A DNA stretch of 64,000 bases from Heliomicrobium gestii (GCF_009877435.1 NZ_WXEX01000005.1:186001-250000); one strand, 5' to 3'; positions 54,466-63,881 are shown, numbered from the stretch's first letter. Translations and numbers: made by a program. Notes: generated by a model not told the origin, from the letters alone.

Positions 54466-57039
54466 ATGAGCAAGAAAGTTGTCATTGTCGGCGGCGTCGC
54501 CGGCGGCGCATCGACGGCAGCGCGGCTGCGCCGGCTGGACGAACAAGCGGAGATCATCCTCTTTGAACGGGATGGCTACATATCCTTCGCCAACTGCGGC
54601 TTGCCTTATTACGTCGGCGAGACCATCGTCGACCGTTCCAACCTGATCCTGCAAACGCCGGAGATGATGCAACAGCGCTTCAACATCGACGCCCGCTTGC
54701 ACAGTGACGTGATCGCCATCGACGCAACACAGAAAAGAGTGACGGTCAAGAGCGCCGATCGGGGCGTCTACGAAGAAACCTACGATGCGCTCGTCCTCTC
54801 ACCGGGGGCAAAGCCCTTCGTGCCGCCTATCCCCGGTGTTCAGAGCGAGCGCATCTTTACCGTGCGCAACATCCCCGACACAGACCGGATCAAGGCGGTC
54901 GTCGACGAGCGACAGGTAGACGCGGCCATCGTCATCGGCGGCGGTTTTATCGGCGTCGAGATGGCCGAGAACCTGGTCGAACGGGGCATCGCCGTCACTC
55001 TGGTCGAAGCGGCGCCCCATATCCTGCCGCCCTTTGACGACGACATGGTGACCCTGGCTGAGAAGGAACTGGCCGATCAGGGCGTGCGCGTCATCGTCGG
55101 CGACGGGGTAACGGGGTTTGCTGAAATCCCTGAGCGCGGCGAGATCGCGGTGACCCTGCAAAGCGGCGCCCGCCTGACCGGCGGCATGGTCATCCTCGCC
55201 ATCGGCGTCAAACCCGATGTGGACTTTCTCAAAGATTCGGGCCTGCAGCTGGGCCCCCGCGGCCACATCATCGTCAATGACCGCATGGAGACCAACCTGG
55301 ACAGCGTCTACGCCGTCGGCGACGCGATTCAGGTCGTCGACTTCGTCAATGGCAGCGACACGGCGATCCCCCTGGCCGGCCCGGCGAACAAACAGGGCCG
55401 CATCGCCGCCGACAACATCTGCGGCATCGACAGCCGCTTCCGGGGCTCCCAGGGCACATCGATCATCAAGATCTTCGGCCTGACCGGGGCGGTCACCGGC
55501 AACAATGAGCGCACCCTCCGCCGCCTCGGCAGGGCCTACCGCGTCGTCCACATCCATCCCAACTCCCACGCCTCCTACTACCCCGGCGCGACGCCGATCA
55601 CGCTGAAGGTGATCTTCGATGAAACGGGAAAGGTGCTGGGCGCCCAGGCCTTCGGCTACGATGGCGTCGACAAGCGCATCGACGTGATCGCCACGGTCAT
55701 CCGCATGGGCGGAACCATCGACGACCTCAAGGAACTGGAACTCTCCTATGCGCCCCCCTACTCGTCGGCGAAAGACCCTGTCAACATGGCCGGTTTTCTC
55801 GCCGAAAACGTCCTGGCCGGGCGGGCGGAGCTCGTGGTCAGCGGCGACATCGACCAGATGGACCGGGAAAGGACCGTCTTGCTCGACGTGCGCACCGATC
55901 TGGAGTTCGAGAACGGCAGCCTCCCCGGCGCGATCCACATCCCCCTTGACGAGTTGCGGCAGCGCCTGGGCGAACTGGATCAGAGCAAGGAATACTGGGT
56001 CTACTGCAAAGTCGGCTTCCGGGGGTACCTGGCCGAGCGGATTTTGGTTCAGCGCGGGTTTCGGGCGAAAAACCTCTCCGGCGGGTATGCCTCTTACGAG
56101 ATCGCCCGCTACAAGGTCGGCGAGGCGGGAAGGGCCGCCGGCGCGCAGCGGCAGTCGCTGCAAGGCGGTTGCTGCGGATCTGGTGACACCGGTCGTGGCA
56201 GCCGTAACGACGGCAACGACAGTGATACCGGAGGAGACAGTTGCTGCGCGGCGACGGTAGCGGCATCGGCCAGGGGCATTGCCTTCACGGATCACGATCG
56301 CAAACTGGATGCCTGCGGCCTCTGCTGCCCCGGACCGCTCCTACAGGTGAAAAAGAGCGTCGACGAGATGGCGGCGGGACAACGCCTCTATGTGGAAGCC
56401 TCCGACCCCGGCTTTTACAAAGACATCGAAGCCTGGTGCCGGCGCACCGGCAACGGGCTGCTCAACCTCGCTAAAGATGGCGGACGCATCAAAGCCTTGA
56501 TCCAAAAGGGGGACGCCTCGGCGGAAGTCAGCGCGACTGCCCCCGTGAGTGGCGCGATGGCGCCCCTGAAAGACAACAAGACGATCGTCGTCTTCAGCGG
56601 CGATCTGGACAAGGCCATCGCGTCCTTCATCATCGCCAACGGCGCCGCCTCCATGGGCAAAAAGGTGACCCTCTTCTTCACCTTCTGGGGCCTTAACATC
56701 CTGAAAAAAGAAAATCCCCCGTCGGTGACGAAAGGCATCATGGACAACCTCTTCTCCATGATGATGCCGAGCCACAGCAAAAAACTGCCCCTCTCCAAGA
56801 TGAACATGCTGGGCATGGGCGCAAAGATGATCCGCATGGTCATGCGAGACAAAAACGTCCAATCCCTGGAAGACCTGATCCAGGCCGCCCTGGATCAGGG
56901 GATTGAACTGGTGGCCTGCCAGATGTCCATGGACGTGATGGGCGTCAAGGCGGAGGAACTGATCGATGGCGTCAAGATCGGCGGCGTCGGTTACTATCTG
57001 GGTGAGGCGGAGGAGTCGAACGTAAACCTGTTTATTTGA
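54466..57039 (+). CDS. CoA-disulfide reductase-rhodanese-TusA-DsrE fusion
   Basis: 857 residues joining four sulfur-handling parts. (1) About 1-450: FAD/NAD(P)H disulfide reductase with VGGVAGGASTAAR, the single active-site Cys44 in SFANCGLPYY, and VIGGGFIGVEMAE; this is the CoA-disulfide reductase/NADH oxidase family. (2) About 465-565: rhodanese with the catalytic Cys in YCKVGFRGY. (3) A Gly/Asp/Cys-rich linker, then TusA-like ACGLCCPGPLLQVKKS (about 622-637). (4) About 700-857: DsrE/F-like domain with FFTFWGLNIL and ACQMSMDVMG. The chain could reduce CoA persulfide or disulfide and pass sulfane sulfur between Cys sites; the order is consistent with persulfide trafficking, which is inference. 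ATG at 54466 with AGGAGAG upstream. Confidence 0.93.
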   Translation: MSKKVVIVGGVAGGASTAARLRRLDEQAEIILFERDGYISFANCGLPYYVGETIVDRSNLILQTPEMMQQRFNIDARLHSDVIAIDATQKRVTVKSADRGVYEETYDALVLSPGAKPFVPPIPGVQSERIFTVRNIPDTDRIKAVVDERQVDAAIVIGGGFIGVEMAENLVERGIAVTLVEAAPHILPPFDDDMVTLAEKELADQGVRVIVGDGVTGFAEIPERGEIAVTLQSGARLTGGMVILAIGVKPDVDFLKDSGLQLGPRGHIIVNDRMETNLDSVYAVGDAIQVVDFVNGSDTAIPLAGPANKQGRIAADNICGIDSRFRGSQGTSIIKIFGLTGAVTGNNERTLRRLGRAYRVVHIHPNSHASYYPGATPITLKVIFDETGKVLGAQAFGYDGVDKRIDVIATVIRMGGTIDDLKELELSYAPPYSSAKDPVNMAGFLAENVLAGRAELVVSGDIDQMDRERTVLLDVRTDLEFENGSLPGAIHIPLDELRQRLGELDQSKEYWVYCKVGFRGYLAERILVQRGFRAKNLSGGYASYEIARYKVGEAGRAAGAQRQSLQGGCCGSGDTGRGSRNDGNDSDTGGDSCCAATVAASARGIAFTDHDRKLDACGLCCPGPLLQVKKSVDEMAAGQRLYVEASDPGFYKDIEAWCRRTGNGLLNLAKDGGRIKALIQKGDASAEVSATAPVSGAMAPLKDNKTIVVFSGDLDKAIASFIIANGAASMGKKVTLFFTFWGLNILKKENPPSVTKGIMDNLFSMMMPSHSKKLPLSKMNMLGMGAKMIRMVMRDKNVQSLEDLIQAALDQGIELVACQMSMDVMGVKAEELIDGVKIGGVGYYLGEAEESNVNLFI

Positions 57040-57072
57040 TCAGGCGGCTTGGCTTTTCCCCGGAACGATGAA

Positions 57073-57120
57073 ACAAGCCCAAAAGGCCGCTCGCCGGGCG
57101 GCGCCTTTTGGGCTTGTTTG
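57073..57120 (+). terminator. Terminator of the sulfur operon
   Basis: ACAAGCCCAAAAGGC and GCCTTTTGGGCTTGT form a 15-bp stem around a CG-rich loop, with TTTG after it. The remaining 57121-57373 holds the PadR-gene leader. Confidence 0.9.
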
Positions 57121-57248
57121 CTTTGTCTTCAAAGATGCAGCGCATACACACAGGCAACAGTGTCGCCATGTTTCGAAAATCCCCACTCCCGCTGTTTCAG
57201 AAAATTAGATCATTCAACGACAGCCTTGACGCGGTATCTTCCTGTGTC

Positions 57249-57269
57249 TATATTAACATTGTGAATATA
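57249..57269. promoter_or_regulatory. Inverted repeat upstream of the padR-RND operon
   Basis: TATATT and AATATA are spaced by 9 bp and enclose AACATTGTG. The position, about 105 bp before the PadR start in the only AT-rich stretch, suits an autoregulatory PadR operator. Confidence 0.45.
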
Positions 57270-57373
57270 AACATCGATAATACTCGCAACAGACACCTTT
57301 CCTCCACACAGGCCTTGGGGCCTGGGATTGTCAACGCTCGACTGAACCGCCTGCACAAGAAGGGAGTATCGCC

Positions 57374-57943
57374 TTGAAAGGCCAAGACGTGATCCTGGGC
57401 ATCCTCCTCGATGGGCCCATGTCCGGCTATGACATCAAGCAGTATTTTGAAAAATACCTGCCCGACATGTTCGTGGCCTCCTTCGGCACCATCTACCCCA
57501 CACTCAACCGGATGGAGAAGGAGGGGTACATCGAGAAAGAGATCATCGTCCAGGAAGGAAAACCGAACAAGCACCTCTACCGCGTCACCACACAGGGGAA
57601 AGAAGCCTTCCATGCCTACATACAGAGCCCTATCGAACCGAAAACGATCAAGTATGATTTTATGATGCGCCTGGTTTTCGGCAAACATGCCTCGGAAGGT
57701 CAGATCCTGAACTGGCTCCACCAAGAGTTGGCCCAGTTGAAATCCGATCTGGAGAAATTAAAGGGCCTGGAACAGGAGCCCTGTCTCTGCCACGGCGAAG
57801 ACCTGGCGCTGCGGCTCGGATTGGCGATCCAACAAGCCGGCGTCACCGAACTGGAGACCATCATCGCCGAATTCGCTTCTGCGCCGGAACCGCCCGATAC
57901 AATCGACACAGATGCGGACATAAGGAAGGGGACATCATGCTAA
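57374..57943 (+). CDS. PadR-family transcriptional regulator
   Basis: 189 residues. The N-terminal winged helix (VILGILLDGPMSGYDIKQYF, TIYPTLNRMEKEGYIEKE, about 6-60) is that of PadR-like repressors, with a C-terminal helical dimerisation region (about 90-165) that contains a CLCHGED segment. The TTG start has AAGGGAG seven bases upstream. Its last seven bases overlap the efflux adaptor gene, so all three genes form one operon, and it most likely represses the pump until an inducer binds. Confidence 0.9.
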   Translation: MKGQDVILGILLDGPMSGYDIKQYFEKYLPDMFVASFGTIYPTLNRMEKEGYIEKEIIVQEGKPNKHLYRVTTQGKEAFHAYIQSPIEPKTIKYDFMMRLVFGKHASEGQILNWLHQELAQLKSDLEKLKGLEQEPCLCHGEDLALRLGLAIQQAGVTELETIIAEFASAPEPPDTIDTDADIRKGTSC

Positions 57944-59247
57944 AACGTCACATGGTCAGCTCTGCCGCCCTCATCCTATCGGCCTCCCTGCTGCTGACGG
58001 CTTGTGGAAAAACAGAACCGCAGAGCGAAGCCCGCAGTGTCGAGGTCATGACGGTGACCAGAAGCAACCAGCAACTGGACAACGAATTTTCGGGCACCCT
58101 GCAAGGCCTGGAGGAGGCCACCTTATCCTTTGAGGTGGGCGGTCGCATCGCCGCGACACTGGCGAAAGAAGGCGACACCCTCCCTGCCGGCGGCATCCTG
58201 GCCCAGATCGATCCCTCCGACTACGCCCTCGAATTGGACGCCGCCGCGGCGGCAACGGCCCAATCGGGCGCCAGCCTGCGGCAGGTGGAAAACGGCGCCA
58301 CATCCTACGAAGTCACACAGGCCCAGGCGACGATGGAAAAAGCCCGCGCCAATGTGGAGCGATTGCGCTCCGATATGGAACGCTACAAGGCCCTCTATGA
58401 GGGCGGCGCTCTCTCCAAGAAGGACTACGAAGGCGCCCAAACCCAGTTGACCGTCGCCGAGAATGATTTTACATACGCCGATCAGGTCTATCAAAACGTC
58501 CTCCACGGCGCCCGCGCGGAAGTCAAGGATCAGACCCAAGCGATCTATGACCAGACCCTGTCGCGCCAGAAAAAAGCCGCCCTGGCCCTGGACAAGACGC
58601 GGTTGAAAGCCCCCTTCGCCGGCACGGTGATCGCCAAACTGAACAGTACCGGGCAACTGGTCGGCGCCGGAACGGCCATCTACAAGCTCGCCGCCATCGA
58701 CACCCTGAAGGTGGTCATCCCCGTGCCGGACCGGGAGATCGCCAACTGGCAAAAGGGCGGCGCCGTCACCATCGAACTGTACGGCCAAAAACGGGACGGC
58801 CAGGTCAAGTACGTCTACCCCGCCGCCAATCAAAGCACGGGAACGGTGGGCGTCGAGATCTGGATCGACAACCCGAACCATGATTGGCTGTCCGGTCAGG
58901 TCGTCCGCGTCCACCATGTGACCAAGGTGAAAGAGGGACTCTGGGCGCCGGTGCAGGCCGTCGTCCGCCGCGGTCAAGACAAACCCTTTGTCTTTGTCCT
59001 GCAAGAAGGTCATGCCGTTAAGCGCGCCGTCGACATCGGCGAACTGATCAACAACCACCTGGAGATCCAATCGGGCGTTCAACCGGGTGAACAGATCATC
59101 ACCAGCAGCGTCGAGCGCCTCTTTGACGGCGACGCCGTCGCCCCCCTCGCCGCCCCGGCGTCCAGCGCCGGGCAAAACGCCGCCGCCTCTGCAACACCCG
59201 CCAGCCCCGCAACCGCCCCCTCGACTGGCGGAGGCCCGGACAAATGA
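57937..59247 (+). CDS. RND efflux adaptor (membrane fusion protein), predicted lipoprotein
   Basis: 436 residues. The signal peptide ends in the lipobox LLTAC (Cys23). FEVGGRIAATLAKEGDTLPAGGILAQID (in outline, residues about 66-93) and KAPFAGTVIAKLNSTGQLV (about 225-243) are the two halves of the lipoyl domain, separated by an alpha hairpin; a beta barrel and a membrane-proximal domain follow, and an Ala/Pro/Ser tail ends the protein. It links the inner pump to the exterior. Being lipid-anchored in a cell without a known outer membrane, it probably works without a TolC partner. It overlaps both neighbours. Confidence 0.93.
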   Translation: MLKRHMVSSAALILSASLLLTACGKTEPQSEARSVEVMTVTRSNQQLDNEFSGTLQGLEEATLSFEVGGRIAATLAKEGDTLPAGGILAQIDPSDYALELDAAAAATAQSGASLRQVENGATSYEVTQAQATMEKARANVERLRSDMERYKALYEGGALSKKDYEGAQTQLTVAENDFTYADQVYQNVLHGARAEVKDQTQAIYDQTLSRQKKAALALDKTRLKAPFAGTVIAKLNSTGQLVGAGTAIYKLAAIDTLKVVIPVPDREIANWQKGGAVTIELYGQKRDGQVKYVYPAANQSTGTVGVEIWIDNPNHDWLSGQVVRVHHVTKVKEGLWAPVQAVVRRGQDKPFVFVLQEGHAVKRAVDIGELINNHLEIQSGVQPGEQIITSSVERLFDGDAVAPLAAPASSAGQNAAASATPASPATAPSTGGGPDK

Positions 59248-62200
59248 TCGAGTACATCATCAAAAAGCGCAAAATCACGCTGCTCTTTTTCGTCATGATC
59301 ACCCTGCTGGGGCTCTTCAGCTTTATGGGATTGCCCAAGCAGGAGCAGCCAGACATCGTCGTCCGCACCGCCTCTGTGACGACGGTCTATCCCGGCGCCA
59401 TGCCGTCGAAAGTGGAGCAGGCGGTGACCCGCAAGATCGAGGAGCAGATCAAAGAGATCCACGGGTTGAAATCGATCACCTCCACCTCCAGCCTGGGCGT
59501 CTCGTCGATCATCATCGAGTGCAACGATGACATCGAGCCCGAGGGCCGCTGGGAAGAGTTGCGGAAGAAAGTCAAGGATGCGGAAAAAGACCTTCCCGAC
59601 GACTGCAAAAAGCCCATCGTCAACGATAACCTGAACCGCACCTTCATCATCACCTTCAACATCTCCGCCGACCGTCATGAAGACCTCTACTCCCTGCGCG
59701 ACATGATCCAGACGTGGAAAGACCAGTTGCGGACGATTCCTCATGTATCGAATGTGACTGTCACCGGCCTGCCTGACGAGGAAGTCCGCGTCACCGTGGA
59801 CAGCCAAAAGCTGCGCAACTTCGGCTTGGCCTGGGGGCAGGTCTTAAACGCCGTCAAACAGTTGAACGAAAAAGCCCCCCTCGGCGATATCGAGGGAGAC
59901 CAGCGCACCTATGAACTGGCCTTGCGGGATGTGAAGGATGTGGCTGAGTTCAGCCGCTCCCTCATCGCCCGGACGCCCGATGGGACGCCCATCTATCTGA
60001 AAGACATCGGCAAGGTGGAACTGACGACAAAACCGGTCGAGGTGCTCGCCTATCACAACGGCCGCCCGGCCATCAGCATCAGCGTCAGCCCCGAAACCGG
60101 CAGCGACATCCCATCGGTTCAGAGAAACATCGACAAATCCCTGGACTACCTGAAAACAACCCTGCCCAACTGGGCGACGTTGGAACTCGTCTACGAGCAA
60201 AACGAGCGTATCGACGAACTCTTTTCCGACCTCACCCGGGAGACGCTGATCGCCATCGCCGCCGTCGTGCTCGTCTGCACCCTGGGCCTGAACCTGACCA
60301 CCTCCTTCGTGGTCATGATGGCCCTGCCCATCTCCCTGGCCGTCGGCCTCATCCCCCTGAAAAGCTTCGGCGTCACCCTCAACCAGATCTCTGTCATCGC
60401 CTTGATCATCGTCCTCGGCATCCTCGTCGACGACGCCGTCGTCGTCAACGACAACATCGAGCGCCGCCTCTCCGCCCTCGGCGAAAGCCCGCGAGATGCC
60501 GCCGTCCGCGGCGCGAAAGAGGTCTCCATCTCCATCATCACGGCCACATTGGCCACTATCTGCGCCTTCGCCCCGCTGGCCTTGCTCGACGGCAACGTGG
60601 GCTCCTTCATCAAACCCATCCCCATCATCATCACCCTCGCCATGGTCGCCTCGATGGTCATGTCCCTGTCGGTCATCCCCATCTTCCGGGAGTGGCGGGA
60701 AACGCGCCGGCAAGGGCGCGGCAACGGCACGGCCTCGTCGTCTGATGATTTCTACCGCAAGCCGGCCGGTCTGCTGGGCCATCAGATCCAGCGCCTGACC
60801 GCCTACTACGCCCGCTCGCTCATGCCGCGTATGTTGCAGCATCCCCTGCGCACCGGCATGATCGGCGTCGCCATCGCCCTCGTCGGCTACGCCCTGATCC
60901 CCTTCACGCCGGTGCAACTGTTCCCCATGGCCGATCGCGCCGAGATGTTCGTCAATGTGCGCACCCCCGTGGGGACCAGCATCACCGAAACGGCGCGCAC
61001 CGTCAACGCGATCAGCCGCTGGCTCAACGAACAACCCGGCGTCACGATGACCGCCGGCTACGCCGGCACCTTCGCGCCCAAGATGTTCAGCGGCGACACG
61101 GGTCTGGGCACAGGCGACAACATCGGCCAAATCGTCGTCAAGGTGGACAGGAAGCAACTGCCCACGGAAAAAGCCGTCGCCCACTGGGACAAGGAACTGG
61201 CCGAGCGGTTCCCCCAAGCGACGATCATCCCCAAAGAACTGGAAGGCGGCCCGCCGGTGGGCAGTCCCATCGTCGTCCGCCTCTACGGCAGCGACGTGGC
61301 GAAACTGCGCGACCTCTCCCAGCAGGCGCAGGACATGATCAAGGATATGGCGGGCACCTATGACATCAAAGACTCCTTTGGCGTCGACAAGTACGCCCTC
61401 AACATCCAGGTGCGCAAGGACATGATGGACGCCCTCCAGGTGAACGAAGCCGACCTGTCCCGCACCATCCGCCTCGTCAGCGAGGGCCTGTCCGTCAGCA
61501 AGTATGACACAGGGCGCGACCTGATCGACATCACCTTATACAGTGAGGCCAAGGGCGTCGACCCCTTGACGGCCATTCACCGTCTGACCGTCCCCAACGC
61601 CCGGGGCGAACAGATCCCCCTCTATCAATTGGCCGATGTAAAACCCGGCTTTTCCATCTCGTCGATCTCCCACCGCAACCTCTCCCGCGTCGTCACCGTC
61701 TCCTCCGATCTGAAAGGCCGGACCGCCACAGAAGCGATCCAGGAACTGAAGCCGAAGCTCGACGCCATGCGCCTGCCCGACGGCTACCGCTATGAGATCG
61801 GCGGCGAGACCTCTGACCAGACCGACATTTTCGTTGATATGGGCAAACTCTCCATCGTCGTCGTCTTCCTCATCATCATCCTGATCGCCATGCAGTTCTA
61901 TTCCCTCTCGATTCCCTTCCTGGTCTTGAGCACCATCTTCCTGGCCTTTGCCGGCAGCCTGATCGGCCTGTTCCTCACACGAACGCCCCTCGGCTTCATG
62001 ACCATGATGGGCGTCATCTGCCTGGCCGGCATCGTCGTGCGAAACGGCATCATTCTCGTCGAGTTCATCGAGGAAGCCCGCCACAGCGGCCAGGACCTGA
62101 TCCTCGCCGTCATCTCCGCCGGCGAAGCGCGGCTGCGCCCCATCCTGTTGACCTCTGGCACCGCCATCGCCGGCTTGCTCCCCCTGGCCATCTCGGGCGA

Positions 62201-62327
62201 CGTCCTCTTCCAGCCCATGGCCGTGACGATCATCTCGGGATTGTTCTTCTCGACCATGCTGACGCTGGTGATCGTGCCCTGTTTCTATACGGTGCTGGCG
62301 AGGGTGAAACTGCGGTTCAGCCGGTAG
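59244..62327 (+). CDS. RND-family efflux pump (HAE1-like)
   Basis: 1027 residues with 12 predicted helices and two large extracytoplasmic loops. Helix 4 has LVDDAVVVNDNIERRL, containing the paired Asp needed for proton relay (AcrB D407/D408). In helix 10, GIVVRNGIILVEFIEE puts Arg where AcrB has Lys940. The pump sits after its adaptor with an ATGA overlap and ends at a strong terminator. It probably exports hydrophobic or amphipathic compounds by proton exchange; Bacillus SwrC is a characterised Gram-positive relative by type. No outer-membrane channel gene is in the window. Confidence 0.95.
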   Translation: MIEYIIKKRKITLLFFVMITLLGLFSFMGLPKQEQPDIVVRTASVTTVYPGAMPSKVEQAVTRKIEEQIKEIHGLKSITSTSSLGVSSIIIECNDDIEPEGRWEELRKKVKDAEKDLPDDCKKPIVNDNLNRTFIITFNISADRHEDLYSLRDMIQTWKDQLRTIPHVSNVTVTGLPDEEVRVTVDSQKLRNFGLAWGQVLNAVKQLNEKAPLGDIEGDQRTYELALRDVKDVAEFSRSLIARTPDGTPIYLKDIGKVELTTKPVEVLAYHNGRPAISISVSPETGSDIPSVQRNIDKSLDYLKTTLPNWATLELVYEQNERIDELFSDLTRETLIAIAAVVLVCTLGLNLTTSFVVMMALPISLAVGLIPLKSFGVTLNQISVIALIIVLGILVDDAVVVNDNIERRLSALGESPRDAAVRGAKEVSISIITATLATICAFAPLALLDGNVGSFIKPIPIIITLAMVASMVMSLSVIPIFREWRETRRQGRGNGTASSSDDFYRKPAGLLGHQIQRLTAYYARSLMPRMLQHPLRTGMIGVAIALVGYALIPFTPVQLFPMADRAEMFVNVRTPVGTSITETARTVNAISRWLNEQPGVTMTAGYAGTFAPKMFSGDTGLGTGDNIGQIVVKVDRKQLPTEKAVAHWDKELAERFPQATIIPKELEGGPPVGSPIVVRLYGSDVAKLRDLSQQAQDMIKDMAGTYDIKDSFGVDKYALNIQVRKDMMDALQVNEADLSRTIRLVSEGLSVSKYDTGRDLIDITLYSEAKGVDPLTAIHRLTVPNARGEQIPLYQLADVKPGFSISSISHRNLSRVVTVSSDLKGRTATEAIQELKPKLDAMRLPDGYRYEIGGETSDQTDIFVDMGKLSIVVVFLIIILIAMQFYSLSIPFLVLSTIFLAFAGSLIGLFLTRTPLGFMTMMGVICLAGIVVRNGIILVEFIEEARHSGQDLILAVISAGEARLRPILLTSGTAIAGLLPLAISGDVLFQPMAVTIISGLFFSTMLTLVIVPCFYTVLARVKLRFSR

Positions 62328-62334
62328 ACGGGTA

Positions 62335-62382
62335 AAAGGAACACCGCTTTTCGGTCGAGCGCCTGAAAGCGGTGTTTCCTTT
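62335..62382 (+). terminator. Terminator of the RND operon
   Basis: AAAGGAACACCGCTTT and AAAGCGGTGTTTCCTTT form a long stem with one bulge, a few bases after the stop codon. Confidence 0.88.
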
Positions 62383-62441
62383 ACCCGATTGACGTTTATT
62401 CCGAGGCGACAGGACAGTGCCCTTGACGGAGTCATCATGCC

Positions 62442-62478
62442 AAAGGGAGCACCTACGATGTTCGTAGATGCTCCCTTT
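62442..62478 (-). terminator. Terminator of the repeat-protein gene
   Basis: AAAGGGAGCACCTACGA and TCGTAGATGCTCCCTTT pair with one G-T mismatch around a three-base loop. It lies just after the stop codon on the minus strand. Confidence 0.85.
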
Positions 62479-62514
62479 TATCAACTTATAAATTCGGATC
62501 GTTCATTGCTTGTA

Positions 62515-63696
62515 TTACCGCATTCCCCGTCCATGGCCGCCAAAGTCCCCACCAAAACCGTCGAACCCGCCAGGACCACCGAATCCGCCGAAGGACTGCG
62601 GGCCGGGTTCGTTTTGCGATTGCCTTTGGTTTCCATCATTGCCGCTTCCGCTTTGTCCGTTGGGAAGGGCGGGCCGTTGGGGCAGTTTCGCCAAGATGGC
62701 GTCCGCTTGAGCCTGGGTGATCGATCCGGCGGAGACCAAATTGGTCAGGGTGTCCTTCAGGGATACAGGCGTTTTTCTCTCGGCAGCGGGGACGCCCGTT
62801 TGGCTGTCCTTCGCCGGTAAGAGAGCAACGACCGCATCGGCCTGCGCTTGGGTGATGGTTCCAGCGGTCACCAGCGAGGCCAGCGCGGTGGCGGGGGCCT
62901 GTTGTTCATGCCCCTTCTGCATCGAAACCTGGAGCGCATCGGCTTGCGTTTGGGTAAGGGTTCCATCCGTGACCAGGGAAGCAAGCATGTCTTCGAACTT
63001 TATGGGCGAGCCCTGGTGGTTCTCACCGGGTTTTGGGAATTTGCTCATGATCGCCTCGGCTTGGGCTTGCGTGATGATTCCATCTTTAATCAGTTGGGCA
63101 AAGGGGCCTTCATGCCTCGGCATGGCCGCCAGGATGGCGTCCGATTGTTCTTGGGTGATCGTTCCGTCACTGACTACTGCGACAAGTATGTCTTCCAACT
63201 TTGCCGGCGCTGCTTGCCGGTCGCCCGGTTGGGGAAACTTGGCTTGAATCGCGTCGGCTTGCGCCTGCGTGATCACACCGTCAGTGATCAGTTTGGCGAG
63301 GGGGTTTTCTCGTCTCTCCCCATTCTTATCCCCCGAAGGCGGCGCCATGTGAAGGGCCTGCAAAATGGCGTCCAGTTGGGTTTGGGTGACGGCGCCATTG
63401 GTCATGAGTTGGTTCAAGGCGTTTTGCGGCGGTTGCGGAAGGGTGGAGGCGAGCAGATCCGATTGGGCTTGCGTGATCGTTCCGTCCGTGACCAGCGAGG
63501 CGAGCGTGTCTTTGAGGGTTGCCCCCATCATCGGGCTACCAGGGCCTCGACCATGCCCTTGTTCTTGTCCCTGGTGGTTCCGCCACACCGGCATTTGCGT
63601 GTTGGTCGCGTCGGCAGCGAAGGCGATGCCTCCGGTGAGCAAGATTCCACCCATCACCAGTCCACAGACGGCCTTGTTGAATTTCGCGGTTTTCAC
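62515..63696 (-). CDS. Secreted protein of eight imperfect repeats with a Gly-rich tail
   Basis: 393 residues from the GTG at 63696, which lies nine bases after AAGGAG; the ATG at 63705 abuts that site. A signal peptide (ending GGIAFAADA) is followed by eight units of about 35-45 residues, each with the core LxxLVxxGTITQAQADAIxA and usually PQP or PKP after it. The last about 45 residues are Gly/Gln/Asn-rich and end GGDFGGHGRGMR. The unit resembles the helical pair of DUF2680/YckD-like proteins (from memory). It has no cysteine in the mature part and no anchor. It is probably an extracellular or wall-associated protein; the function is unknown. Confidence 0.8.
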   Translation of the reverse strand: MKTAKFNKAVCGLVMGGILLTGGIAFAADATNTQMPVWRNHQGQEQGHGRGPGSPMMGATLKDTLASLVTDGTITQAQSDLLASTLPQPPQNALNQLMTNGAVTQTQLDAILQALHMAPPSGDKNGERRENPLAKLITDGVITQAQADAIQAKFPQPGDRQAAPAKLEDILVAVVSDGTITQEQSDAILAAMPRHEGPFAQLIKDGIITQAQAEAIMSKFPKPGENHQGSPIKFEDMLASLVTDGTLTQTQADALQVSMQKGHEQQAPATALASLVTAGTITQAQADAVVALLPAKDSQTGVPAAERKTPVSLKDTLTNLVSAGSITQAQADAILAKLPQRPALPNGQSGSGNDGNQRQSQNEPGPQSFGGFGGPGGFDGFGGDFGGHGRGMR

Positions 63697-63749
63697 GTCT
63701 TTCATCTCCTTGAATGATGTAGTTGGTTGGAAACCGTTCTTACACTCGC

Positions 63750-63784
63750 ATCATACCGCCTGTGTGTGTCTGTTCTGTGAACAG
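63750..63784 (-). promoter_or_regulatory. Candidate promoter and operator for the repeat protein
   Basis: TATGAT (63755-63750, minus strand) could be the -10. The perfect inverted repeat CTGTTC-TGT-GAACAG (63770-63784) covers the -35 position, where no TTGACA-like box is seen, so an activator or repressor site is likely. Confidence 0.4.
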
Positions 63785-63881
63785 AAGTTGTTGTTTTTGT
63801 GTTGGCCGGTTTTCCAGAACAGATTTCCACCGGAGCGCGCCTTAGAAATAAAAACACCAATCCGCCGATAGGCGTACATAA

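Noticed and set aside
59844-61217. A 457-codon minus-strand frame inside the RND pump gene
   Set aside because: The composition is Asp/Gly/His-rich with no domain; the plus strand encodes a complete pump.
62515-63700. Regularly spaced direct repeats that might suggest a CRISPR array
   Set aside because: The repeats are imperfect, in frame, and encode the repeated ITQAQADAI protein units with a signal peptide; no identical repeats or unique spacers are seen.
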